Shown here piece after piece: positions 37,101-42,526 of a stretch of DNA of 43,251 nt. How positions within the stretch are numbered: the first letter of the stretch is position 1; every line of letters begins with the position of its first letter. The stretch is taken from the NCBI GenBank assembly GCA_022843745.1, contig JALHNB010000026.1, forward strand, positions 1 to 43,251, in the 5' to 3' direction. The stretch is from Anaerolineae bacterium. Its GTDB lineage: Bacteria; Chloroflexota; Anaerolineae; Aggregatilineales; Phototrophicaceae. The translations under genes and the position numbers were made by a program. The notes beneath the pieces were generated by a model that saw only the letters and a list, made by a program, of their open reading frames with translations, ran no database searches and was not told the DNA's origin.

Positions 37101-38137
37101 CAGACTGCCAGACGCTGAACACCTTGCGGACGACGCAGCAGCAGGTTGTGACATTGACCGCTGCAATCTACGGTGCAGGCGACCACGTCGTCACCTTCCG
37201 TACACTGACACCGGGCAACTTCAAAATTGACGGCTTCCAGATCATGGAAGGCACTGTCCTCGCTGAAGGCATCTATGACAACCCGCTGATGAGCGAGGGT
37301 GGCCTGATTGACACAGACCAAACCTGGGCTGCCGCAATCAAGAATGCCAAAGCTTATGGTGGATCGCAGATTCGCGTTCGGACGAATGGTGCTGCGCTGA
37401 ACTTCGACTTTGAAGGCACAGGCTTCTCGGTCATCACGCAGCAATCGACAACCGGCATCAACGTAACCCTCTGCTACGCGCTGGACGCAAGCTTTGACGG
37501 CACGTGGAATGGCACTGGCCCCGGCAACGAAACCTGCGTCAATTCCACCACAGATCGAACCAGTGGCACTGCGGTTTATCAAGCCGGATTGTCCGTCTAC
37601 GGTCTGGTTGATGGTGTCTACACCGCGCAGATGCGAATCAACGACACGGCAATTGGCACAAATGACTGGCTCTATGTCGATGCCCTTGCGATCTTCGGCG
37701 ATACAACCGATGCGTTAGCGCCAGGAATGTATGATGACGCGGAACTGGTCAACTATCCTGATGCCGTGCGGTTTGGCCCTGCCGTCTACTGGTCAAGCCC
37801 AACGGCGACATCCGGCCCGAACGCTGGCCCCTGGCAGCGCACGCAAACGCTCACATCGAATGCTGGTTCTGTGGCTCAGTTCAATGTCGAAGGCAACGCG
37901 CTGGTGCTTTACCAGGGCAGAGATAGCATGGGCAGCAATAATATCCGCGTCTGCCTGGTCATCAATATCGGTGCCACCAATCAACTGGAATGCAACAACT
38001 TCAGCCAAAACGGAGGACGAGCATTCTTCACACCCATCGTATTCTATGGTTTAGGAACAGGTGAACATCGCGTCATCTTCGAAAACCGCGTCGCAGGCCG
38101 CAAATTCAACGTGGATGCGGTGCTGGTAATGCCATAA
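28154..38137 (+). CDS. Giant secreted modular subtilisin-like serine protease
   Basis: The 3,327-residue extracellular protein starts at the ATG at 28154, eight bases after TGGAGG. In order it has: a signal peptide (about 1-33); a Thr/Glu/Pro-rich linker; two concanavalin-like (DUF1080/LamG-type) domains at about 113-278 and 317-487, separated by a second linker; a possible propeptide-like segment (497-600); and an S8 peptidase domain at about 643-1045. Its triad is Asp660 (VGVIDIG), His694 (SNHGLNLVEV) and Ser988 (FSGTSAAAAHVAG), with oxyanion Asn781 (SAGN). A right-handed beta-helix (about 1066-1570, PGEYV, GNLFTNN) and an Ig/cadherin-like stretch (1580-1830) follow. The rest is about ten tandem modules of 132-172 residues. 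No membrane anchor or sorting signal is seen at the C-terminus. It probably degrades or binds extracellular polymers; the target is unknown. Confidence 0.9.
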   Translation: MNPARKRMLYSVISSLLLCSILLSGVVPLITAQEATEEPTAEVIQPIVETTEQPTATDIPATPEATLEPTVEATTEVTIEVTNEATSEATAEATSTPEVTAVPTDVPPTPTADSLFQDDFQDGDIASWNTSAGWQIANEDGNIFLNAATPNETATIADLNWAHLLFSARLRIDPANSASITLRSGYEIVLDANGRASLYYGDALLAQGLESTTIAEEPTWRTLNIQALGSVVTVGVDSVVQFSYDDPASPVEGFITFSTADTNTGAVAFDDVVIHKLEAPIVTEPPVEVTAEATLEATPEVTEEPTLEVTEEPVAITPILSADFESEVTGWTLGDGASVVVESETNHALLLASGASFAPAEPLYLADLQLDARVNLLSGTSGGLNISFRSQEGRSYTLSLEAGQTTLSRNDGEESTLIASAAVEHALNTWHTLGLNAQGGIITVTVNDVTEVTFSDETPLLNGQIAFSASGDSILMLDDITVIDLAPATEVPTSTPSLLTEETASKLDGALYNVLNLYTTGDQAGALELAAASQIEILDEAQRIHVIVWASGADTQAIAPLIETTGGIIDLADGRSVEARIPLESLLALINTDAVSAILLPQIATSTNSSQIPSASTNQAAAGGVVPHSLDIIGWYNWNTGNDGTVVPILGAGVKVGVIDIGFQGASLSNGNQSCLNSATSWSPTPSIPNTSNHGLNLVEVICDIAPESSVRMYRANSGTNLDDAINKARTDGNRVIVMAIDLGANASPGDGTGGGNIDSVYNAITTARDAGILVIASAGNNNGRSVTVTYTGAATTIPVTTFGGARINVSWSDWASPTDLNVTLSGDASSGNTPIGGSPGKSYPIPSTGACNPGPCTVNVNISGGGNYTVQIQATAGSINPANVTGATVVAGAGNLGRPADSPDVVAVGAVCSLQVDNYPILPSSSRGPIFAAGGTGPVIDDNTRETIKPDLSAPSFVDTSLLTTADGCAAGPGVGTEPNSGFSGTSAAAAHVAGMAALLISNPNASMDTFNSGAGAADALQDYLQTHSMDLYPVPTPGLADGYDNIFGSGLSVLGDPEFNLDNVKNPTVFAQANTLYVSLAVPGSQQLGTTTAPFISIAQAVDAATAGQKVIVMPGEYVTSMAITNKTDIEVVAYNSPNAFNTGLSENDSVFWVHDSYERIAGVYMEGNDGVVIDGFVFHQASLLGESSSNGYNSNQEPQAIALVNSSNSSILNSTFTGVGDPNIGFGVPPVLVGEDNGSGNATPGSGGVGNVIYGNLFTNNYAQIASTRASALEIFGASDTSGDTPIRVERNTFSSNGGAYLGSDRQRQSIVDVIGSGAEIFSNRFVNNNRQSIIRINAPSTNYEVQLFSNAFWDNFTDGPIIHLDPGLRFRFINNSVIHNNSTFSDLNYEWVILRGNQDPNSEDWINGSGLWELHNNIVFDNRFGGGFVQDPTNTFTCASISGGPASDNGAQNNWLWSGATDLTNGLLGTGLGDCTDGINNPANNNITNINPNTDPAVGGTSTFIGATISPSNPYRLKQTSTAIEVGYAAGLTAAMQAGVDALGFDRIQDGDGDSTPVAIVDLGAYELTPLTTLPLDTDRVEDTFDQTGDQGTAFRINLLNGVQGGFEPYTFQIKSQPENFSTNTSDYCGGAGLIFQGNYAYYCPPQHFYTTSGTVGSPGLNVADDVEFEFYVTDSTGGPPVKFNTVTVRIFEKDDLALAAGDSVTYRYLSEVNQAFSLRLRPFVQFNNFRFSERGTSRDSKSDYPFEYDNVDVLTVAGDNPFLFSDDTNATTARQESENYIIAQLAAADPDDGLFTLTPQPGQIGFLRLSYRVTDIHGDTVTNFIRLEVVGNIPEGGLHDDTSFSFVYTDLNDGAGKWTAVYSEPNINNTMHQTRTTGDVARFLMIGEEFTLYMQPNGSGGLWELKIDDTPESPKPNPIDWQLQSSGEWRGTLPGEGWTCTTRAPIAKISKTATAEYISNKGSALYSVSCTGLRDGEAHEIEIVNRQNKPLNIDAMSLQYTGNPLPPGYHDVNEPDFIAAFPQWQFITNTSASQRIALSASNISTPDANFSFRGTGIAIGTTLERFGKSGNFQGAAYNICIKPGGVNTQEICQTFNNLNPSSGVKWNVFRPFFGFDPTLEHEVRIDLLSLPTGGRLIIDSIRVFDQSPTEPLDFGTTENDVIGTMVFGNGRDDAWVFNARSTAASNSSLHSLTTSATKVGPFVSFQIPDSANLVYWYRVANKASDSQQIQICVDRAQGEIGISAGNLCQTVNLRTAPNPVVISESLFTGGWGNAWGTDSTHTIEIFSLANNNFNMDRVVVLGTDSPLTPSLYEENTLDVDGLDSTPKFGYFDAANVLNGGSFASVTNSQASGKAYFQTSTANNGLFFQMNGTGFSALFRMDNAGGNVQVCWQSGLLATVAAVGTTNCRTYNNDLTGSSVYYQAARTVMLSNTPADYTVTIRNLGGSMKFDALQIHDVLPGTPLEVDADGVQRYETNFTNRVADDMFTYFGAGWRTVTGSGAAAYSGRNYDTITRRFGAGFIFQTDGADRVQINRPVKSGYASLEICVDDDPCSPLIAANADPVFVNLPDTNPHVISVSLLSTGTFILDSITLFDTSVPIGQGLYEDNYPLLTYDSNWTNTASNTKYTDKRGKQTSVVNATLLYHIDGSFLQIGAFAPLANQMEVCYAAGIVTDPNSVNTNCLTAPVAGSSARQVYDRDLGAAGVYTIRVRNLLAGNLVIDYINNVNAFDPLLPGTYEETHPKIVSGLTGVTWLPAPNNNAYSGKTAVQTTTLDDRLIFDFEGTGFQIGTTTDKNGGNVLVCYEAGNAASFTNPADINAFCFTYNHFTPANNFTTSRTVAGLDPDTYTVRVVNATAGKLLRLDYVRVLEGQPPLAPVGIYNENAVDSNGDLYLQLSPAANWLSVSGTTAAKFSGRSYVGTASNNRLVSTIVGPAAALRVNIPTGGQTIILLDTGVPASTNSDQLLVCVDQVDNTTNATPDCQTLNTLRTTQQQVVTLTAAIYGAGDHVVTFRTLTPGNFKIDGFQIMEGTVLAEGIYDNPLMSEGGLIDTDQTWAAAIKNAKAYGGSQIRVRTNGAALNFDFEGTGFSVITQQSTTGINVTLCYALDASFDGTWNGTGPGNETCVNSTTDRTSGTAVYQAGLSVYGLVDGVYTAQMRINDTAIGTNDWLYVDALAIFGDTTDALAPGMYDDAELVNYPDAVRFGPAVYWSSPTATSGPNAGPWQRTQTLTSNAGSVAQFNVEGNALVLYQGRDSMGSNNIRVCLVINIGATNQLECNNFSQNGGRAFFTPIVFYGLGTGEHRVIFENRVAGRKFNVDAVLVMP
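28256..28494 (+). repeat. Low-complexity Thr/Glu/Pro coding repeat, linker 1
   Basis: Degenerate short repeats encode EVT, EAT and EPT triplets in series (for example EATTEVTIEVTNEAT) between the signal peptide and the first concanavalin-like domain. The synonymous codons vary, so this is selected protein composition and not recent DNA slippage. Such linkers are often O-glycosylated. Confidence 0.8.
29011..29103 (+). repeat. Low-complexity Thr/Glu/Pro coding repeat, linker 2
   Basis: A second EVT/EAT/EPT linker of about 30 residues (VTAEATLEATPEVTEEPTLE) separates the two concanavalin-like domains of the giant protein. Confidence 0.8.
33661..38134 (+). repeat. Ten tandem C-terminal modules of the giant protein
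   Basis: Divergent repeats begin near 33661, 34185, 34620, 35093, 35553, 35970, 36366, 36796, 37268 and 37721. Many units open with P-G-x-Y-(E/D/N) (for example PGTYEET, GLYEDN, GIYNEN, APGMYDD). They continue with an aromatic W/F strand, Y(S/T)G(R/K), an FEGTGF-like strand and a mid-module Cys (VCYEAG, ICVDDD). Each closes with a hydrophobic strand of the type (I/L)D(S/A/Y)(I/V/L)xV(F/L). The pattern suggests a jelly-roll, carbohydrate-binding-like fold; low identity between copies shows the array is old. Confidence 0.75.
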
Positions 38138-38157
38138 CCATGATCGACTCCTAAAAG

Positions 38158-38196
38158 AAAATGCCCACGTTGTACGTACAGCGTGGGCATTTTTTC
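38158..38196 (+). terminator. Terminator after the giant protein gene
   Basis: AAAATGCCCACG (38158-38169) pairs perfectly with CGTGGGCATTTT (38182-38193) over a 12-base loop, with T-run to 38196. The A-rich 5' flank could also let it work from the other strand. Confidence 0.92.
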
Positions 38197-38236
38197 TGCT
38201 AAAATGTGAGCGTTTTATATTCAGGATTAAGATACC

Positions 38237-39148
38237 ATGCACCTCGAATTTGACATCGCGCCCGTCGTGGCTGAAGCACTCGCAAAGCAGCGACCTGTCG
38301 TCGCGCTCGAATCAACCCTTATAACACACGGCCTCCCCTATCCGATTAATGTTGAAACTGCGCTGGCAATGGAAAAAGCGATCACCGATGCCGGAGCGAC
38401 TCCGGCGACCATCGCGATCATCAACGGCAGAATTACGGTGGGGTTAACGTCCGAACAGATCGAATGGCTCGGCAAATTACCCGCTGGCAGCGTTCGCAAA
38501 TGCAGCCGCCGCGACCTGCCGATTGCGGTTGGCCTGGGCGAAAATGCGGCGACAACCGTAGCCGGAACGATGATCGTGGCACATATGGCTGGAATTCGCG
38601 TTTTCGCTACGGGTGGGATCGGTGGTGTCCATCGTGGACATCCTTTTGACGTATCCGCTGATCTAATCGAACTGGGGCGAACACCCGTAACGGTTGTATG
38701 TTCCGGCGCAAAATCGATTCTCGATCTGCCGCTGACGTTGGAAGTGCTGGAGACTCAGGGCGTACCCATCATCGGCATGGGAACCCATACACTGCCTTCA
38801 TTTTATACGCGCAGCAGCGGCCTTCCGGTAGATGTGTGTATCGAAACACCCCAGCAAGCCGCACAGATTATTACCGCCGCACACTCTCTGAATGCGCAAC
38901 ATGGCATACTCATTACCGTGCCAGTCCCCGGAGACGACGAACTACCGCCAGAGATCGCCGAAACCGCCATTCAACAGGCGACGCTTGAAGCAGAATCGCA
39001 AAATATTCACGGCAAATTGGTGACACCGTTCGTGCTTGGCAGAGTCGTGGAACTGACCGAAGGCCAATCACGCCGCGCCAATACCGCTTTACTGGTGAAT
39101 AACGCCCGCGTTGCCGCGCAGATTGCCCTGGCATTGAATCAGCGATGA
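38237..39148 (+). CDS. psuG: Pseudouridine-5'-phosphate glycosidase
   Basis: The 303-residue enzyme splits the C-C glycosidic bond of pseudouridine 5'-phosphate, giving uracil and ribose 5-phosphate, in pseudouridine salvage. Family motifs are ALESTLITHGLPYP (with Glu25), GRITVGL, KCSRRDLP (catalytic-lysine region), TVAGTMIVAHMAGIRVFATG, GGVHRGHPFDVSADL and SGAKSILDLPLTLE. The length is typical. AGGA precedes the ATG. The next gene, a PfkB-like kinase, overlaps its stop by four bases, as in psuK-psuG pairs where the kinase makes the substrate. Confidence 0.96.
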   Translation: MHLEFDIAPVVAEALAKQRPVVALESTLITHGLPYPINVETALAMEKAITDAGATPATIAIINGRITVGLTSEQIEWLGKLPAGSVRKCSRRDLPIAVGLGENAATTVAGTMIVAHMAGIRVFATGGIGGVHRGHPFDVSADLIELGRTPVTVVCSGAKSILDLPLTLEVLETQGVPIIGMGTHTLPSFYTRSSGLPVDVCIETPQQAAQIITAAHSLNAQHGILITVPVPGDDELPPEIAETAIQQATLEAESQNIHGKLVTPFVLGRVVELTEGQSRRANTALLVNNARVAAQIALALNQR

Positions 39149-40041
39149 CCGCACCCGGAGTTGTCGGAGTCGGCGCGATTTTCATTGATGACATCGTTCA
39201 GCCTGACGGACAAACCTTCATGGAGCGTTTAGGAGGTGGAGTCGTCCATGCCTTGATGGGTGCAGCGATCTGGAATGAGCGCCCTGGAATCGTCGCCATC
39301 ACAGGATATGATCTGCCCGATTCCATCCGAACACATCTGGAAAAGCATCTTGATACGCGCGGGCTGTGTTCGATTGACCAACCTCAGATTCGCGCGTGGC
39401 AAATTTTTGAGCATGATGGCACACGCCGCGAACTCTATCGAGCGCCCAACAGCGCACCATTTATCGCGGGGGCGCAGCCAAACGACCTTCCTGTGGATTA
39501 TCGGAACTGCCGCGCATTTTATCTACTGCAAGGGGTGGATGGTATTCGCGCATGGCGGCAGGCTGTCGATGGAATCGTGCTGTGGGAGCCTCTGCAACAG
39601 ATGATGTCTTCTGGTCATCGCGCAATGATCCGAGAAGTATTAAAGAACGAGCAAATCGACATCATCTCCCCGAACTTAGCTGAAGCTCAGGCGGTGTATG
39701 GTCAATTATCCGCAGTTGAGTTAGTAGAGGCGATGTTTACTGATGGCGCACGCATGGTCGCGCTGCGCATGGGAGAGCAAGGATCGCTGGTCGCAAATCG
39801 CAATGAAAGGTATCGCATCCCGGCGGTTCCTGTCCACCAGGTTCTTGACCAGACCGGCGCAGGAAATACTTATTGTGGCGCGTTTTTATTGGGTATCATG
39901 CAGGAGAAGACATTACAGGAGGCGGGTTTTATGGCAGCGGTTGCCGCGTCATTCTGCCTGGAACAAGTCGGCACCATCAACCCTGAACAGGTCGATCCGA
40001 ATGAACGCGATAAACGTTATCGAGAACTACCACGTTTGTAA
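39145..40041 (+). CDS. PfkB-family carbohydrate kinase, catalytic Asp replaced by Asn
   Basis: The 298-residue protein has the ribokinase-like fold: GGGVVHALMGAAIW near residue 30 (substrate lid and Gly-rich segment), LSPNLAEA-like SPNLAEAQAVYG (175-186) and the C-terminal DQTGAGNTYCGAFL (235-248). In most PfkB kinases this last motif is DTxGAGD and its final Asp is the catalytic base; here it is Asn241, as in Mak32-like members. Overlap with psuG (ATGA) suggests it acts on pseudouridine (PsuK role). The substitution leaves open a weak kinase, a different mechanism or a non-catalytic role. Confidence 0.88.
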   Translation: MTAPGVVGVGAIFIDDIVQPDGQTFMERLGGGVVHALMGAAIWNERPGIVAITGYDLPDSIRTHLEKHLDTRGLCSIDQPQIRAWQIFEHDGTRRELYRAPNSAPFIAGAQPNDLPVDYRNCRAFYLLQGVDGIRAWRQAVDGIVLWEPLQQMMSSGHRAMIREVLKNEQIDIISPNLAEAQAVYGQLSAVELVEAMFTDGARMVALRMGEQGSLVANRNERYRIPAVPVHQVLDQTGAGNTYCGAFLLGIMQEKTLQEAGFMAAVAASFCLEQVGTINPEQVDPNERDKRYRELPRL

Positions 40042-40227
40042 CTAGCGTTCCGATGTTGCCTGAGCTTGCTTCATACCCGTATTCGTATGCCGGGTGATGA
40101 TGTGTAGGTTTAATTCATCCGGCGTTGAAAACAGGCGCTTGCAATAGGGGCATTTAGCATCGTCTTTGCGAGCAGATTTATCATCGCCAGAGGCAAATTG
40201 AGCTGAGTTTAGCACAGTGTTGGACAT
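40042..40227 (-). CDS. Small C2H2 zinc-finger protein
   Basis: The 61-residue protein has one classical zinc finger: CPYCKRLFSTPDELNLHIIT followed by RH, spacing C-x2-C-x12-H-x4-H, with the hydrophobic Phe and Leu at the usual core positions. The N-terminal 25 residues are polar and likely disordered, and the tail is basic and polar. Prokaryotic C2H2 fingers of this size exist (Ros/MucR and others), but this one lacks the Ros-type extended fold. It may bind DNA, RNA or protein. It ends next to the PfkB gene, convergently. A TATAAT lies upstream on the minus strand (40283-40278), but the -35 is poor. Confidence 0.75.
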   Translation of the reverse strand: MSNTVLNSAQFASGDDKSARKDDAKCPYCKRLFSTPDELNLHIITRHTNTGMKQAQATSER

Positions 40228-40343
40228 CCTCTAGGTTAATAGACTGACTCTAAATTTGAATATAACCTTTCCATTAGATTATATCTGATAAAAGTTGAAC
40301 CAAAGCTATAGAATTATCAAAAATTTATGAAGATTTTTTTGCC

Positions 40344-40796
40344 CTATTTTCCTGGTCGATTACGCAGCCATTCGCGAACTGCTTCAATAAGCTCCGCCGC
40401 ATCCAAAACCGGCGTATCGTCCGAAGGCACAGGCTTCTCGCTCTGCACACCCAATTGGGTCACATCGACTTCGGCGATAACACGCTCCAACTCAACCATA
40501 ATCAACATCAACGGCGCGGTGCGGGCAACCTGCACCACCAGATAGAACGTTGAGGCCGCAAGCGGGAACAGCATAATATGTTCGCGTTGGGTCGAAATTT
40601 GCAGCATCCGGGCTTCGCCACAGCCTAATTCAGCAGAGAGTGTTTGCGCCAAAACCTCCGCTGATTGCAGCATAGAAGCAGCCATCTCGCTATCACTGCC
40701 CAAAGGTCGAGTGGAACGCAGCACACGGCCTTGATTATCCGCCAACAAAACCGATTCGATATGGGGATTGTTGTTCAAACGCTCAAACCAGTCCAT
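40344..40796 (-). CDS. Roadblock/LC7-domain protein
   Basis: The 150-residue protein has a roadblock/LC7 domain over about residues 1-105: an N-terminal helix, the strand ESVLLADNQGRVLRSTRP, a long helix (MAASMLQSAEVLAQTLSAEL), then the strands MLQISTQREHIMLFPLAAST and FYLVVQVARTAPL. These domains dimerise and regulate small GTPases of the MglA type. No GTPase lies in the window. A 45-residue C-terminal extension with a helical end (AAELIEAVREWLRNR) is extra. AGGAGT precedes the ATG. It follows the DinB gene by 9 bases. Confidence 0.85.
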   Translation of the reverse strand: MDWFERLNNNPHIESVLLADNQGRVLRSTRPLGSDSEMAASMLQSAEVLAQTLSAELGCGEARMLQISTQREHIMLFPLAASTFYLVVQVARTAPLMLIMVELERVIAEVDVTQLGVQSEKPVPSDDTPVLDAAELIEAVREWLRNRPGK

Positions 40797-40805
40797 TTTT
40801 TACTC

Positions 40806-41300
40806 CTATCGACTGTAAAGATACAGTATCAAGTCCTGCTCTAATGTTGGCGCACCCATACGATGTAAAATCGACAAAACCTGAGCGCGGTGATCGGTGC
40901 CATGATTAATCACCTGCGTGAGAATTTCCCAGACTGCACTGCGCTTCAGACCACCTCGATGCGGCATGTCATACTCAACCATCCGCATCAGATCCACATC
41001 TTCCAGCGCATAAACGTACTTCAGAATGCCAGCTTCGACTGCTTTCCATTTTTCGAGGGCGAGGTCGCGCGTCGGAAAATCGTCGATATTCGGGAAGCCT
41101 GGAACCGGGACACCCTGAATACGCGCAAACCAGCGTTCATCGGCACCCATCACATGCACCATATGGTTGCGAACCGAACCGATTGAATAATCAATATCCT
41201 GGACAAACTGCTCATCGGATAGGTGCATGATACAATCCCACACGCGCCGATGCAATCCGTAGTTGTAATCATAAAGTGTTCGAATGTGATCGACATTCAT
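40806..41300 (-). CDS. DinB family protein (putative metal-dependent transferase or hydrolase)
   Basis: The 164-residue four-helix-bundle protein has the three metal-binding histidines of the DinB/YfiT superfamily: His49 (NHMVHVMGADERWF), His133 and His137 (VINHGTDHRAQVLSIL). Substrates in the family are thiols such as bacillithiol or mycothiol or are unknown, so none is assigned. The length is typical. GGAG lies just upstream of the ATG at 41300. It is probably co-transcribed with the roadblock gene. Confidence 0.88.
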   Translation of the reverse strand: MNVDHIRTLYDYNYGLHRRVWDCIMHLSDEQFVQDIDYSIGSVRNHMVHVMGADERWFARIQGVPVPGFPNIDDFPTRDLALEKWKAVEAGILKYVYALEDVDLMRMVEYDMPHRGGLKRSAVWEILTQVINHGTDHRAQVLSILHRMGAPTLEQDLILYLYSR

Positions 41301-41357
41301 CTATTTTTCTCCAGGTGGTCAGCAATCAACTTTCAGTAAGAATTTTTGTATTTCACT

Positions 41358-42425
41358 TCAGTCCGGTTCACCCACACGCCAGACATCCAACCCGGTATCA
41401 CAACCGATAACTAACGTTGTACCATCCTGGCTCAAGCGTACCATATCCGGTGGACGATTACATTGTCGATATGCGCCTAAATCGTAGCGTTCCCCAGTCG
41501 CGACATTCCAGGCGACAACAATAGGCTCATCATCTATATTCACTCCTATGATAACATCGGATTGCTGAGTTAGAAAAATGAAAGGAATGTAGGTTCCGTT
41601 AAGCGGTACAACTGTCCTATCCCCGCCCGTATCGAAGCTCAGAATATGCAGCGCGGTTGAGGCTGGATCGCGCCAAACAAGGTCGCTGTCGCCGCCCGCG
41701 TTGAGTGCGCCGTAAATTGGTAAACCATCATCCACATCGACTTGCACTTCGGCAGTGACTTCGCCCGTTTCCATATTCCAGCGCTTGACTCGCCCGTCTT
41801 CAGTGATGGTCACGGCTAGTGGTTGAGGGATGCGCCCGATGCGAATCACAGATTCAGGGTCACTACTTGGGCTTTTTTGAATACTTGCTGTAGTTTGACC
41901 ATATATATTCCAAACAGTATTTTCATTACCAACCCAGTCAACACCAGATGAGCCAGCCCATACTTCATAGAATGGGTCGGTTGTTTCCCGAATTCCCGCT
42001 GGTTGATTATCATAGGATGGTGCGCCACTAGAATATGGGCTTGCAGCAAAATAGAAGTTTTTACCATCCGTATGAATAGAAACAATGCCGCCTACTGATC
42101 GAAAATCTCCGTCAAGAAATGTTGCTTTAAGGCCATCTTCACTCGTAACAAAATATCCGCCAATGAAATTCCCCTGACTATCGACAACCAGAACGTGATT
42201 ATCGCGATTGACGAACGCGATATGCTCACCATCATCACGAAGCATAAATCGTCCGTTAATCACTACACCAAGATCATCCGGTAAATCATCAAAATCTATT
42301 TCCATCACTGAACCAAGCTGACCGAAGTTCTCCGCATCGATCACGACTTTCGTCTCATCCTGCGCCACCGCTAACGACACACCCAATAACAAAATTACGC
42401 CTACCCAGATCATCCGTTTCCACAT
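41358..42425 (-). CDS. Secreted beta-propeller-like protein
   Basis: The 355-residue protein has a signal peptide (MWKRMIWVGVILLLGVSLAV, cleavage near AVAQ) at the start chosen here; the open frame extends 21 codons further upstream without a signal-like N-terminus. The mature part consists of repeated four-strand units resembling WD40/PQQ blades: HVLVVDSQGNFIGGYF, AVTITEDGRVKRWNMETGEV, VAWNVATGERYDLGAYR and the closing VRLSQDGTTLVIGCDTGLDV. Two late Cys (in YRQCNRPP and VIGCDTG) may form a disulphide. No catalytic motif is seen. The function is probably binding or scaffolding outside the cell. It diverges from the radical SAM gene. Confidence 0.8.
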   Translation of the reverse strand: MWKRMIWVGVILLLGVSLAVAQDETKVVIDAENFGQLGSVMEIDFDDLPDDLGVVINGRFMLRDDGEHIAFVNRDNHVLVVDSQGNFIGGYFVTSEDGLKATFLDGDFRSVGGIVSIHTDGKNFYFAASPYSSGAPSYDNQPAGIRETTDPFYEVWAGSSGVDWVGNENTVWNIYGQTTASIQKSPSSDPESVIRIGRIPQPLAVTITEDGRVKRWNMETGEVTAEVQVDVDDGLPIYGALNAGGDSDLVWRDPASTALHILSFDTGGDRTVVPLNGTYIPFIFLTQQSDVIIGVNIDDEPIVVAWNVATGERYDLGAYRQCNRPPDMVRLSQDGTTLVIGCDTGLDVWRVGEPD

Positions 42426-42526
42426 TTTCGCTACCCATCCCGCCTGACACTCGATATAATGCCCTTGATATTCGCTGCGCCTTTGCAACTTTGCGACGAT
42501 GCGTTAAGTATTTCAGGAGTTGATTG

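Noticed and set aside
28154-38137. CRISPR-like or transposon repeats inside the giant gene
   Set aside because: The repetition is at protein level with divergent codons and irregular spacing; it is domain duplication, and the frame is open throughout.
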